DNA of 64,000 nucleotides from Microbacterium festucae (GCF_025421715.1 NZ_JAOEFC010000003.1:459645-523644); one strand, 5' to 3'; positions 33,734 through 42,016 are shown, counted from the stretch's first letter. Program-made: numbers and translations. Notes: generated by a model not told the origin, from the letters alone.

Positions 33734-34021
33734 TCAGTCCTCCGGGTCGCCCACCCGACCTCGGTACGGCAACCGTCCAAGCGTCGCCACGTCCATGGGC
33801 CTCGTTGCTTCGCCCATCAGGTAGAGGCCGCCGTCGACCGCGAAGGACAGGGGGGCGTCGGCGAACTCGAGGTCGGCGGGCAGCGGCTCCTTGTCGGTCG
33901 AGCTGAAGAACGACCGGCCGAACTCATCCCGGTCCATCGACAGGTCCCCCGAGGTCATCGGGCTGAGGATGCACCGATGCGCGCCGTCCTCGGCCCAGTA
34001 GGCGCGGTCGGAGAGCGGCAT
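33734..34021 (-). CDS. hypothetical protein or gene fragment
   Basis: The 95-residue frame includes SDRAYWAEDGAHRCILSPMTSGDLSM and FADAPLSFAVDGGLYLMGEATRPMD, whose composition looks like a real protein. It abuts the truncated permease exactly at the point where that gene loses its 5' part, and its ATG overlaps the permease's first ATG on the other strand. It may be a fragment left by a deletion. No family recognised and no clear ribosome-binding site. Confidence 0.35.
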   Translation of the reverse strand: MPLSDRAYWAEDGAHRCILSPMTSGDLSMDRDEFGRSFFSSTDKEPLPADLEFADAPLSFAVDGGLYLMGEATRPMDVATLGRLPYRGRVGDPED

Positions 34022-34532
34022 GTTCTTCGTCGCGGGCATGTTCATCCCGGCGCAGATCATCGTGGTGCCCGCGATCTTCGTGCTCAAGGCCGTCGGCCTG
34101 ATGGGCACGGTGCCCGGGCTGATCCTGTTCATGTCGGCCTCGATGATCCCGTTCACGCTGTTCATGTTCAGCGGCTACATCCGGATGCTGCCGCGAACGC
34201 TCGACGAAGCGGCCGCCATCGATGGGGCGGGCCGTCTGCGCGTGATCTGGACGATCATCTTCCCGCTGATGAAGCCGATCGTCGCGACCGCCTTCATCCT
34301 GAACGCGCTGAGTGCGTGGAATGACTTCGTGAGCCTGCAGCTGATCCTCGGACCGGGTTCGTCGGCGAAGACGATCACGACGGGCGTGTACGCCGCGGTG
34401 TCGTCGTACTCGACGAACTACGAGATCGTCTTCCCCACACTGCTGCTCGCGGTGTTGCCGATTCTCGTGATCTTCATCCTCACCCAGCGGTTCATCATGG
34501 GCGGACTGGCGGCCGGCGCGGTCAAGGGCTGA
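34020..34532 (+). pseudogene. 5'-truncated sugar ABC transporter permease (MalG type)
   Basis: The frame encodes the last 170 residues of a carbohydrate ABC permease of the MalG family, normally about 270-300 residues. The EAA coupling loop is intact (DEAAAIDGAGRLRVIWTIIFPLMKP) and several membrane helices remain, but the first two or so helices are missing. No partner permease, binding protein or ATPase is nearby. It lies just outside attR, so a deletion seems to have removed the rest of the operon. It is unlikely to be functional. Confidence 0.8.
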
Positions 34533-34610
34533 TCGGCCTCCCCACCGCGGCGGAGTGATCTCCGACCGTGGAGGGAGGTCTCGGCTTCGCCATCCGGGTT
34601 GGCTGGGTGC

Positions 34611-36071
34611 ATGGATGCTTCACGATCGACCCCGACCGCGACCACCACAACCCCGGCCACCCCGCCGCCGCGACACCGACGACGCGCCGCCGCTTTCGTC
34701 GCTGCCGCACTCGCCGCCGGCCTGCTCGCCGGATGCACCACCGCTCCGGCGGCCACCCCCACGGCATCCGCCAGCGCAGCCGCACAGGTCGTCGCCCTGC
34801 CCGACACTGTGCTCGGGGAGCAGGCGCAGTGGGTGCTCGATGCGATCAACGGCGAGATCGACGAGCCCGCGGCCGAAGCGCCCGAGCACGTCTCGTCCCT
34901 TCTTCTCGAGCAGATCAGTGCGCAAGATCTCGCCGCCGTCTTCTCGCAGCTCGCGCCGCAGAGCCCCTGGGTGCCGACCGCGGTGCAGGATGCCGGTGAC
35001 TCGGCGCTCATCACGATCGCGCCCGCGTCCGGCGATGCGCTGGACATGCAGATCGCGGTCGGCGCTGACGGACTGATCGCGGGACTCCTGTTCTCGGCGT
35101 CGGCCGCCGACCGCGTGCCCGCGACGTCGTGGTCGGAGCTCGAGGACTCGGTCGAAGGCTTCGCCGCCGACACCACGTTGACCGTCACCGACGTCACCGA
35201 CGGCGCGTCTGAGCGCATTGCCGCCGCCGGCACGGGAAGCGCGGTGGGCGACACCGAGGCGAAGCCCTCGGGATCGATGTTCAAGCTCTACGTGCTCGGC
35301 GCGGTGGCAGAGGCCGTCGCTGCGGGAGAGCTCACGTGGGAGACGCCGCTGACCGTCACCGACGACGTCAAGAGCCTGCCGTCCGGTGAGCTGCAGAACG
35401 CCCCGTCCGGCACGACGGTGACGGTGCAGGAGGCGGCCGCGCAGATGATCGCGATCAGCGACAACACCGCCACCGACATGCTGATGTCAGCCGTCGGACC
35501 CGCTGCGCTGGAGCGCGCTCTGGCCGACCTCGGCCACCACGACCCGGCGCTGAACACGCCGTTGCTCACCACCCGTGCGGTCTTCCAGCTCGGATGGGGT
35601 GCGGGCGGAGCCGGCGGCCAGGCCCGCGCCGACTGGAGCGCCGCGACGACCGAGGGCGACAAGCGTGCGGTGATCGACGCGCTGCCCACCGGCCTGCTCG
35701 ACATCCCGGTGACAGCGGTCACCACCCCCGTCTGGCAGGACGGGCTCGATTGGTTCACGACCCCCGATGACCTGGCCGCCGTCCACCTCGCGCTGCAGAA
35801 GCTGGCGACGACGGTTGCCGGGGCGCCGATCCGCGACATCATCGCCACGAACAGCGGCCTCGGCGACCTCGGCGACGAGTGGACCTACGTCGCGTTCAAG
35901 GGCGGCAGTTCGATCGGCGTGCTGGGCGGGTCGTGGTACCTCGAGCGGGCCGACGGCCGCGCGTTCGTCATCACGATCCAGGGGTCGACCGCCGAGGCGA
36001 GCGAGCTCGGCGATCAGGCCACGTTCTTCGGCCAGGTGACCGACGCCGTCGCTCTTCTCGAGAAGGAGTGA
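34611..36071 (+). CDS. class A beta-lactamase-fold serine hydrolase lipoprotein
   Basis: This 486-residue exported protein has an N-terminal signal with a lipobox (ALAAGLLAGC), so it should be anchored to the outer face of the membrane. An alpha/beta domain of about 130 residues precedes the serine hydrolase domain. The SxxK nucleophile is S222-M-F-K225, the SDN loop is near residue 283 (AISDNTATD), and KGGS near 430 stands for the KTG box. The fold is that of class A beta-lactamases. Whether it hydrolyses beta-lactams or a cell-wall peptide is open; the additional domain and KGGS argue against a standard resistance enzyme. I use ATG 34611; a TTG lies 12 nt upstream. Confidence 0.85.
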   Translation: MDASRSTPTATTTTPATPPPRHRRRAAAFVAAALAAGLLAGCTTAPAATPTASASAAAQVVALPDTVLGEQAQWVLDAINGEIDEPAAEAPEHVSSLLLEQISAQDLAAVFSQLAPQSPWVPTAVQDAGDSALITIAPASGDALDMQIAVGADGLIAGLLFSASAADRVPATSWSELEDSVEGFAADTTLTVTDVTDGASERIAAAGTGSAVGDTEAKPSGSMFKLYVLGAVAEAVAAGELTWETPLTVTDDVKSLPSGELQNAPSGTTVTVQEAAAQMIAISDNTATDMLMSAVGPAALERALADLGHHDPALNTPLLTTRAVFQLGWGAGGAGGQARADWSAATTEGDKRAVIDALPTGLLDIPVTAVTTPVWQDGLDWFTTPDDLAAVHLALQKLATTVAGAPIRDIIATNSGLGDLGDEWTYVAFKGGSSIGVLGGSWYLERADGRAFVITIQGSTAEASELGDQATFFGQVTDAVALLEKE

Positions 36072-36216
36072 GGCCGAGTGGAACCTGCCGGCACGTTCAG
36101 CGGCGGCTGAGGCACGGCGCTCGCCGCCTGCCAATCTCGCCGCGATTTCCTGCCATCTGTGGCCGGCCGGGGCTCTGGCGACGGCGTGGGGATGCCGTCG
36201 CGGTCACAATCAGGAC

Positions 36217-36660
36217 ATGACCGACACCACCACCTCGACCTCACCGGCCGTCGCGCACTTCGCCGCCAAGCTCCGGTTCGAGACCGACCCCTCCGACGTG
36301 CACGCCGACCTCGAGGCCGGCGCGCGGTTCGCGTTCATCGACTCCCGAGCCGAGGTCGCGTGGGCGCAGGGGCGCGCCCGCGGCGCCGTGCACCTGCCGA
36401 CCCGTGAGATCGCCGCGCGCGCCGCGAACGAGATCCCCGCCGACATGCCGGTGGTCGTGTACTGCTGGGGGCCCGGATGCAACGGTGCCACGCGCGCCGC
36501 GCTGGAGTTCGCGAAGCTCGGCTACGAGGTCAGAGAGATGATCGGCGGCTTCGAGTACTGGGCGCGCGAGGGCTACCCGACCGAGAACGACGAGGGCGCG
36601 ATCGTGCGTCCCGTCGATCCGCTGACGGCGCCACTGGGCGCGATCAGCTGCGCCTGCTGA
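36217..36660 (+). CDS. rhodanese-like sulfurtransferase
   Basis: This 147-residue single-domain rhodanese has the expected active-site loop YCWGPGCNG with C83 as the likely persulfide-carrying residue, preceded by FIDSRAEVAWAQGRARGAVHLP. It would transfer sulfane sulfur in the cytoplasm; the acceptor is unknown. A CACAAT box 6 nt before ATG 36217 fits leaderless transcription. The NIPSNAP gene starts 11 bp after its stop and is probably in the same operon. Confidence 0.88.
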   Translation: MTDTTTSTSPAVAHFAAKLRFETDPSDVHADLEAGARFAFIDSRAEVAWAQGRARGAVHLPTREIAARAANEIPADMPVVVYCWGPGCNGATRAALEFAKLGYEVREMIGGFEYWAREGYPTENDEGAIVRPVDPLTAPLGAISCAC

Positions 36661-36671
36661 AGGAGAACGAG

Positions 36672-36977
36672 ATGATCACCATCCACCTGCGATACGAGAT
36701 CGACCCCGACAAGCTCGAGGAGTTCACCGCCTACGGCCGCGAGTGGATCCGCCTCGTGAACAAGCTGGGCGGCACCCACCACGGCTACTTCCTGCCCGCC
36801 GAGGGCGACAGCGACGAGGCATTCGCGCTGTTCACGTTCCCCTCGCTCGCCGCCTACGAGGTCTACCGCAACGCGTCGTTCGACGACCCGGAATGCCTCG
36901 CCGCTTTCCAGTTCGCGCGCGACACGCAGTGCATCCGGCGGTACGAGCGCCGCATCCAGAAGCCGCTGTTCGAGTGA
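36672..36977 (+). CDS. NIPSNAP family protein
   Basis: This 101-residue ferredoxin-like alpha+beta barrel protein of the NIPSNAP family contains MITIHLRYEIDPDKLEEFTAYG, GTHHGYFLPAEG and the ending YERRIQKPLFE. Members are small dimeric barrels with unknown or varied roles. The ATG has an AAGGAGAACGAG ribosome-binding site overlapping the end of the rhodanese gene region. Co-expression with the rhodanese is likely. Confidence 0.85.
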   Translation: MITIHLRYEIDPDKLEEFTAYGREWIRLVNKLGGTHHGYFLPAEGDSDEAFALFTFPSLAAYEVYRNASFDDPECLAAFQFARDTQCIRRYERRIQKPLFE

Positions 36978-36991
36978 CGCCCGGCGCCTAG

Positions 36992-37786
36992 TCAGCCGCC
37001 GAACGTGCGCGTGTAGAAATCGATCGCTGTCGGAGCGGCGACGCCGAGGAGGACGACGAACGCGGCGGCGCCCCACAGCATCCGCACACGACTCGCGCGC
37101 GTCACTTCGCTCTGCAAGGCGGCGAACGCGGAGCCATCGGCGGGTCGGGGCGTCTCAAACGTCCACGTGTCGGTTCGGGATGCCGTCGTGACGATTCGAG
37201 CGACCGTCTCGTCGTCGAGCTGCGGCTTCTGGCGCTGCAACCAGCGGATGAGCGCCTGCGACCGCAGCACCGTCACGTGGTCGGGACGCTCGCGGATCGT
37301 GATGTCTCTCGCGCCGACGATGACGACGAGCCCCGTGACCGGCACGACGAGTCCGCCGGCCGACGACAGGAGTTCGTGCACACGGGTCGCCTCGTATCCG
37401 GCATTGCGGAGGTGGTCGGTCGGCTGGCCGTTCACGAGGAGCTTTCGACGACCGACCCAGACCCGGGCGCCGTCGTGGTGCTTCGTGTTGACGGTGAAGA
37501 CCCCTGCGCGTCCGATGACGACGTGGTCGATGTCGCTGCCACGCGTACCGACCGGCACGGAGTGGAGCACTGTCCATCCCTCGCCCAGCGCATCCATCCG
37601 GCGTGCGACCTCGATCTCGCCGAGCGCACCGAGGTACCACCGGCGCGACTCGTCTGACAGCGGTGAGCGGCCGAAGAAGCGCGCCACCGGCGTTCGTTCC
37701 GGCACGTCGTGCTGCACGCGCAGCAACTCGGCGATCACGGCGGCGGCGGGCACCGCCCCGAACGCGGGACGGGGCTCAGCGCTCAC
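36992..37786 (-). CDS. NERD-domain nuclease-related membrane protein
   Basis: This 264-residue protein has a NERD domain (about 55-170: LGALGEIEVARRMDALGEGWTVLHSVPVG, then GSDIDHVVIGRAGVFTVNTKHH). The fold is related to PD-(D/E)XK nucleases; the D and the NTK strand mark the putative active site. A helical region follows, and one C-terminal transmembrane helix (about 235-255). I chose GTG 37786, which overlaps the preceding thermonuclease gene by 11 bp. Longer frames would be antisense-type extensions. The pair may process nucleic acid at the membrane, by inference from the two nuclease folds. Confidence 0.8.
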   Translation of the reverse strand: MSAEPRPAFGAVPAAAVIAELLRVQHDVPERTPVARFFGRSPLSDESRRWYLGALGEIEVARRMDALGEGWTVLHSVPVGTRGSDIDHVVIGRAGVFTVNTKHHDGARVWVGRRKLLVNGQPTDHLRNAGYEATRVHELLSSAGGLVVPVTGLVVIVGARDITIRERPDHVTVLRSQALIRWLQRQKPQLDDETVARIVTTASRTDTWTFETPRPADGSAFAALQSEVTRASRVRMLWGAAAFVVLLGVAAPTAIDFYTRTFGG

Positions 37787-38786
37787 ACACCCAGCCGTCA
37801 CCGTCTCGGTCGCGGTACCAGTTGTACTCCGGGTCGACGCCGGCCTGGTAGTCGCCGTACCCGGCCGCGTTCGCCTCGCGACAGGTGCCGAACTGCGGGT
37901 CGTTCGTCGGTGCCGCAGGCGCCGGCTGCGCGGGTGCGGGTGCGGGTTCCGCCGGCTGCGGGGGAGCGGGAGCGACGGGAGCAGGCTCCGGCGCCGGTTC
38001 GGCGGGCATCTCTCGCGCGGCATCCAGGCTGACGTACTCCGCCTGCTGCGGGTGTTGACCGTAGCCGTCGCGCCCGTCATAGCGGGCGACCGCCCACCCG
38101 GTGTCGATGAGATGCAGGCCGGCGTCGTGTCCGTTCACGCGCACGTATCGCAGCAGGCGGCCGTACTGGTCGACATCGTCGCGACCGGGCACGGCCACCA
38201 GGGTGAGGGCTCCGGCGGAGAGGAACTGCGTCAGCTCAGCGGTCCCTTCCGCGTAGCCCCACGCTCCCTGCTCCGGGGTGTCGATTCCGATCAGGCGGAC
38301 AGTCCCAGCGCTCGTCTCGATGGTGTCACCGTCGACGACGCGAACGAGCGTGGCCGGGCTCTCGGTCGGCGTCGGCGTGGGTGTCGGCGTGGGTGTTGCG
38401 GTGGGAATGGAGCGCTCGGTCGCCTCGGCCGTCGGCGACGGCGAAGCTGCCGCGAATGCGACCGCATCGGCATCGGGCGATCTGCTGAGGATGGCGCCTG
38501 AGATGCTGCCGGTGACCAGCAGCATCATCGCGGCGGCAGCCGTCACCCACGCGGCTGCCGTTCGACTGCGAAATCGCAGCCAGGTGCGACCGCCGCGTGC
38601 CAGCGCCACGATGCCGGTGATGACGACCGCGAACGACACCAGGGCGAACACCGGCGAGAGGATGACGCCGACCACGAGGACGACTAGGGCGATCAGGATC
38701 CACGCCCAGACTGGCATGCGCCGCCTGGCGGCGGGCGTGCGGGCGGGGGTGGGCGGCAGCAGGGGTGGGGGTGTCGTCGTCGACAT
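37776..38786 (-). CDS. thermonuclease-family protein with excalibur domain
   Basis: Two to three N-terminal membrane helices (about 24-115) of this 336-residue protein are followed by a Thr-Pro repeat linker. A staphylococcal-nuclease-like domain (about 150-255) carries VRVVDGDTIETSAGTVRLIGIDTPE, and a Pro/Ala-rich linker leads to a C-terminal excalibur calcium-binding domain (NWYRDRDGDGWVCE). The nuclease should be exposed outside the membrane and calcium-dependent. The active-site Asp and Arg of the first motif (DGDT, RLIGIDTPE) are present. It shares an operon with the NERD gene. A perfect 10-bp inverted repeat lies 19 bp upstream of its start. Confidence 0.87.
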   Translation of the reverse strand: MSTTTPPPLLPPTPARTPAARRRMPVWAWILIALVVLVVGVILSPVFALVSFAVVITGIVALARGGRTWLRFRSRTAAAWVTAAAAMMLLVTGSISGAILSRSPDADAVAFAAASPSPTAEATERSIPTATPTPTPTPTPTESPATLVRVVDGDTIETSAGTVRLIGIDTPEQGAWGYAEGTAELTQFLSAGALTLVAVPGRDDVDQYGRLLRYVRVNGHDAGLHLIDTGWAVARYDGRDGYGQHPQQAEYVSLDAAREMPAEPAPEPAPVAPAPPQPAEPAPAPAQPAPAAPTNDPQFGTCREANAAGYGDYQAGVDPEYNWYRDRDGDGWVCER

Positions 38787-38804
38787 GGAGGCTCCGGGTG
38801 GTCA

Positions 38805-38833
38805 CTTCATTAGATGAGAACACTCTAATGAAG
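38805..38833. promoter_or_regulatory. perfect 10-bp inverted repeat, likely operator
   Basis: CTTCATTAGA (38805-38814) and TCTAATGAAG (38824-38833) are exact complements with a 9-bp spacer. The site lies immediately upstream of the thermonuclease-NERD operon and 31 bp beyond the end of the LysR-type HTH gene. It is AT-rich in a GC-rich region, as operators often are. The binding protein is unknown. Confidence 0.55.
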
Positions 38834-38863
38834 CGGCTCGGTCCCTCCGAACGCCGTCGGTGG

Positions 38864-39214
38864 CTAGCGTCCCTGACGCTTCTTGTAGGGCTTCGGCTGG
38901 CCCTTCACGATCGGCGCTCGGCCCTTGCCCTTGGATGCCTTCGCCTTGCCGCCCGCGGGCGCGACGGTCTTCGGGGCGGGTTCGGGCGCCTCGGCGATGC
39001 GACGCCGAGCCTCGTCGAGCAGAAGGCTGCCGGCGGGGGTGAGCGTGGCCGCACCCTTCGCCCCGGACAGGAGCGGATGGCCGACCTCGTCTTCGAGCTT
39101 CTCGACCGACGTGTAGAGCGAGGCGAGGGGGATGCCCAGCACCTCGGCCGCCCGCGGGAAGTGCAGGTCATTGTCGACCAGTGCGACGAACCGGCGGAGC
39201 AGCGCGATCTTCAT
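38864..39214 (-). CDS. LysR-type HTH protein without effector domain
   Basis: Residues 1-62 of this 116-residue protein are a LysR-type winged helix (LLRRFVALVDNDLHFPRAAEVLGI, then VEKLEDEVGHPLL). Instead of the usual 200-residue periplasmic-binding-like domain there is a 40-residue Lys/Ala/Pro/Gly-rich basic tail (KASKGKGRAPIVKG). It may act as a small nucleoid-like or regulatory protein. It reads toward the thermonuclease operon, whose operator-like repeat is directly downstream, but a regulatory link is unproven. Confidence 0.75.
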   Translation of the reverse strand: MKIALLRRFVALVDNDLHFPRAAEVLGIPLASLYTSVEKLEDEVGHPLLSGAKGAATLTPAGSLLLDEARRRIAEAPEPAPKTVAPAGGKAKASKGKGRAPIVKGQPKPYKKRQGR

Positions 39215-39330
39215 GCATCGATCCTCGCAGACAGGCCCGCCGGCAGCTCGTCGATCGCTTCGCGCCGTGAGTGGCGGCCATCGCGCGCGGTGCGGCAGGA
39301 TGCAGGAAGTCGAGATCGAAGGAGACGGCG

Positions 39331-40653
39331 CTGGACGACCTGACCGAACTGCTCAGTCGTGAGCAGGAGCTGCTCGGCGACGCGCCCGCCCCGACCGATC
39401 CCGCTCCGCGGCGGGGCCGACGCATCGGTCTCATCGTGGCCGCCCTCGTCGTGGTGCTGCTGCTGGTGGTGCCGGCCGGCTATGTGGCCTGGGCGCTGTC
39501 GGCCGCGCTGCCCGACCCGGTCGAGACCTCTGCCGTCCCCGCGGTGGCGACGGTGCCGCCGGCGGCGCTCGCCGCTCCGACCGTCGGCGCGTTCGCGATC
39601 TCGGTCGCGGGCGCCGATGACTACCTGGGACCCGACGCGGCCGGCATCTGGGCCGCGGGCGGGGGCGACCAGCCGCTGCCGATGGCGAGCATCAGCAAGC
39701 TCGTCACCGCACTGGTCGTGCTCGACCGCCACCCGCTCACCCACCCGACCGACGCCGGGCCCGCCATCACGTTCGACAAAGCGGCCCACGCGCTCTACGA
39801 CGAGTACTACGTGCGGGGCGCCACCATCGCACCCATGCCCACCGGCACCACCATGTCGCTGCGCGAAGCGCTCGCCGCCATGCTCCTGCCGTCGGCCAGC
39901 AACTACGCCGAGGCGGTGGCGGGCTGGGCCTACGGCTCGCAGGGCGCGTTCCTCAGCGCGACGCGGCGGTGGCTGGCGGCCAACGGCCTGACGCAGACCA
40001 CCATCGTCGAACCCACCGGCATCGATGCGCGCAACACCAGCACGACCGCCGACATGATCGCCCTCGGCCGCCTCGCCGCCGCCAACCCGGTGGTCGCCTC
40101 GCTCGCCCGCACCCCGTCTCTCGACATCCCCGGCGCCGGTGTGGTGAGGAACACGAACCCGATGCTGGGCGAGCTCGGCATCACGGGGCTGAAGACCGGC
40201 ACCCTCGAAGAGAGCGGCTCGAACCTGCTCTACACAGCCAGCCTGGATGTGGGACTCGAGGCGCCGCTGAGCATCGTCGGCGTGCAGCTGGGCGCCGAGG
40301 GCCGCGCCTCGCTCGAGCAGAGCGTGCGCGGCCTGCTGCAGAGCATCGCCGGCGGGTTCGACGTCGTGCCGCTGGCCGAAGAGGGACGGCTGGTGGGCAC
40401 CTACGAGACCCCGTGGGGGAGCGAGGCGCGCATGGTGCTCAGTGCCGACGCGTCGCTGTTCACCTGGCGCGGGCGCCCTGTCACCGCCACCATGGAGACC
40501 CAGACCCCCACCACCTGGCTCGACGGCGAACAGGTCGGCACCGTCTCCTGGACCGACGGACTGCGCACCACCTCGGTGCCGGTGCGCATCGAGGGCGACA
40601 TCACCGAGCCCGACGCCTGGTGGCGGCTCACCCACCCGGGGGAGCTCCGCTGA
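39331..40653 (+). CDS. membrane-anchored D-alanyl-D-alanine carboxypeptidase (PBP)
   Basis: This low-molecular-weight penicillin-binding protein trims peptidoglycan side chains. From the proposed CTG start it has 440 residues: a short cytoplasmic N-terminus, one transmembrane helix (about 32-55), and the transpeptidase-type domain. The SxxK motif is S120-I-S-K123 and the KTG triad starts at K288. The middle motif reads S188-A-S followed by N191, where SxN is expected. CTG 39331 follows GGAGA at good spacing and matches the family N-terminus; the only canonical upstream start in frame, GTG 39271, has no ribosome-binding site. The start is therefore uncertain. Confidence 0.85.
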   Translation: MDDLTELLSREQELLGDAPAPTDPAPRRGRRIGLIVAALVVVLLLVVPAGYVAWALSAALPDPVETSAVPAVATVPPAALAAPTVGAFAISVAGADDYLGPDAAGIWAAGGGDQPLPMASISKLVTALVVLDRHPLTHPTDAGPAITFDKAAHALYDEYYVRGATIAPMPTGTTMSLREALAAMLLPSASNYAEAVAGWAYGSQGAFLSATRRWLAANGLTQTTIVEPTGIDARNTSTTADMIALGRLAAANPVVASLARTPSLDIPGAGVVRNTNPMLGELGITGLKTGTLEESGSNLLYTASLDVGLEAPLSIVGVQLGAEGRASLEQSVRGLLQSIAGGFDVVPLAEEGRLVGTYETPWGSEARMVLSADASLFTWRGRPVTATMETQTPTTWLDGEQVGTVSWTDGLRTTSVPVRIEGDITEPDAWWRLTHPGELR

Positions 40654-40686
40654 CCACCCGCGCATGCGGATGGCAGAGTGGTGACC

Positions 40687-41448
40687 ATGGTCGACGACGC
40701 GAGTGAACTGGCGGCGCTGCGCGCCCGGGCCTACGGCGCCGACGCCGACATCCACGACGACCCCGACGCCCTGCGCCGGCTGACCGCGCTCGAAGAGGCC
40801 GGCCGCCGCGCCCGCACCGCGCCGCCGGCGCCACCGCTCGTCACCACCGTGCCGCGGTCGGGCGGCACACCCCGGGCCCATCGCGCTCCGGCCACCGCGA
40901 CGCCGACGGATGCCGGAGCGTCGGCCGATCCCGACGGCGTCGACGCCCTCGGGTCGGCGCCCCCGGAGAACGACGAGCCTCCGGTGCGGCGCTGGCGCAC
41001 CGCCGCGCTGCTGCTGGCCTGCGCCGCGACGGCAGTGGTGACCGCAGCTCTCACGGCGGGGGTCGTGCTGCCGCTGAGCCTCCTGGCCGGCGACACCTCG
41101 CCCCGCCCGATCGCGGTGCTGCACGTCGACCCCGATGCGGAAGGGGACGAGACATCGCCCGGCGACGGCGCCGCACGATACGACGACTTCTACGGGATGC
41201 GGATCAGCAGCGGCGAGTACGACGAGACCGGCGGACGCTGCATCACGATCATGCCCGACGCGGCCCTGAGCGGCACCTCCACCGGCGTGTGCTCCGCGCC
41301 CGGGCTCGAGCCGAGCATCGACCTGACGGTGATGGACGGGCAGGTGGGCGAAGGCGTGATCGAGCGGTACGCCCCGGGCACCACCCTGCGGTTCACTCTC
41401 GCCGGCGACGAGGTGCGGGTCTACATCTCAGAGCCGCCCGCCACCTGA
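40687..41448 (+). CDS. hypothetical membrane protein
   Basis: This 253-residue protein has a 95-residue Ala/Pro/Asp-rich cytoplasmic part, a single transmembrane helix (about 97-125: TAALLLACAATAVVTAALTAGVVLPLSLL), and an extracytoplasmic domain of about 125 residues. The latter contains two Cys (CITI... and VCSA) that could form a disulfide. Start codons at 40678 (GTG), 40681 (GTG) and 40687 (ATG) are all possible. It follows the PBP gene after 33 bp, so a cell-envelope role is plausible. No family recognised. Confidence 0.65.
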   Translation: MVDDASELAALRARAYGADADIHDDPDALRRLTALEEAGRRARTAPPAPPLVTTVPRSGGTPRAHRAPATATPTDAGASADPDGVDALGSAPPENDEPPVRRWRTAALLLACAATAVVTAALTAGVVLPLSLLAGDTSPRPIAVLHVDPDAEGDETSPGDGAARYDDFYGMRISSGEYDETGGRCITIMPDAALSGTSTGVCSAPGLEPSIDLTVMDGQVGEGVIERYAPGTTLRFTLAGDEVRVYISEPPAT

Positions 41449-41516
41449 CGGCCGCGACCCCACGGCCGCGCGGTTATCCACGGCGCGGCGCCCGCCGGCA
41501 TCCGATGGCCGGTGGC

Positions 41517-41522
41517 TACCCT
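41517..41522 (+). promoter_or_regulatory. -10 box of the 21-codon gene (leaderless)
   Basis: TACCCT ends 7 nt before GTG 41530, the same arrangement as in front of many certain genes of this window. Confidence 0.4.
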
Positions 41523-41529
41523 CGGTGGC

Positions 41530-41595
41530 GTGAACGATCAACCCATCGTCATCGACAGTGAGACCGATCCGACGGTCGTGCTCGGCTACGACTGA
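41530..41595 (+). CDS. possible 21-residue leaderless small protein
   Basis: A GTG preceded by a -10 box at the leaderless spacing opens a 21-codon frame with an acidic, strand-like product (MNDQPIVIDSETDPTVVLGYD) and ends in TGA. The product has no signal peptide or Cys. It could be a genuine micro-protein, a peptide precursor, or a regulatory upstream frame. It lies between the membrane protein and the convergent lsr2. Evidence is limited to the promoter spacing and plausible composition. Confidence 0.35.
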   Translation: MNDQPIVIDSETDPTVVLGYD

Positions 41596-41644
41596 CCGAC
41601 GGCAGTCGCCCAGACGTCAGACGGCAGACGCCAGACGCCAGTCG

Positions 41645-42016
41645 TCAGTTCGCGGCGTCGTACGCCTCGAGCACGGCGGCGGGGATGCGGCCGCGCTCCG
41701 AGAGCGTGTAGCCGTTGGCGGCCGCCCACGTGCGCACCGGCGCGTAGTCGCGCTGACCCGAGCGGCGCTGGGTGCGTGCTCCGGCGCGCGGCGCCGGAGC
41801 CGAGCCGCCGCGGGGCGAGCCCGCACGCGCCGACACCGAGCGGCCCGCCGCGATGTAGGGGGCGAGCGCGTCGCGCAGGCCCGCGGCGTTCTCGTCGGTG
41901 AGATCGATCTCGTAGGCGGTGCCGTCCAGAGAGAAGAGGACCGTCTCGCCGGACCCGACCTCCAAGACGGTGCCGTCCAGGTCGTCGACGAGCTGATGCA
42001 CGATTCTGCGGGTCAT
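41645..42016 (-). CDS. lsr2: Lsr2 nucleoid-associated protein
   Basis: This 123-residue xenogeneic silencer of actinobacteria binds AT-rich DNA. The N-terminal dimerisation domain (about 1-60: TVLFSLDGTAYEIDLTDENAAGLRDAL) precedes a flexible basic linker. The C-terminal DNA-binding domain (about 88-123) has the RGR minor-groove hook in LSERGRIPAAVLEAY. It is likely to coat AT-rich acquired DNA such as the island in this window. A TAGGCT box 6 nt from the ATG suggests a leaderless mRNA. Confidence 0.95.
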   Translation of the reverse strand: MTRRIVHQLVDDLDGTVLEVGSGETVLFSLDGTAYEIDLTDENAAGLRDALAPYIAAGRSVSARAGSPRGGSAPAPRAGARTQRRSGQRDYAPVRTWAAANGYTLSERGRIPAAVLEAYDAAN

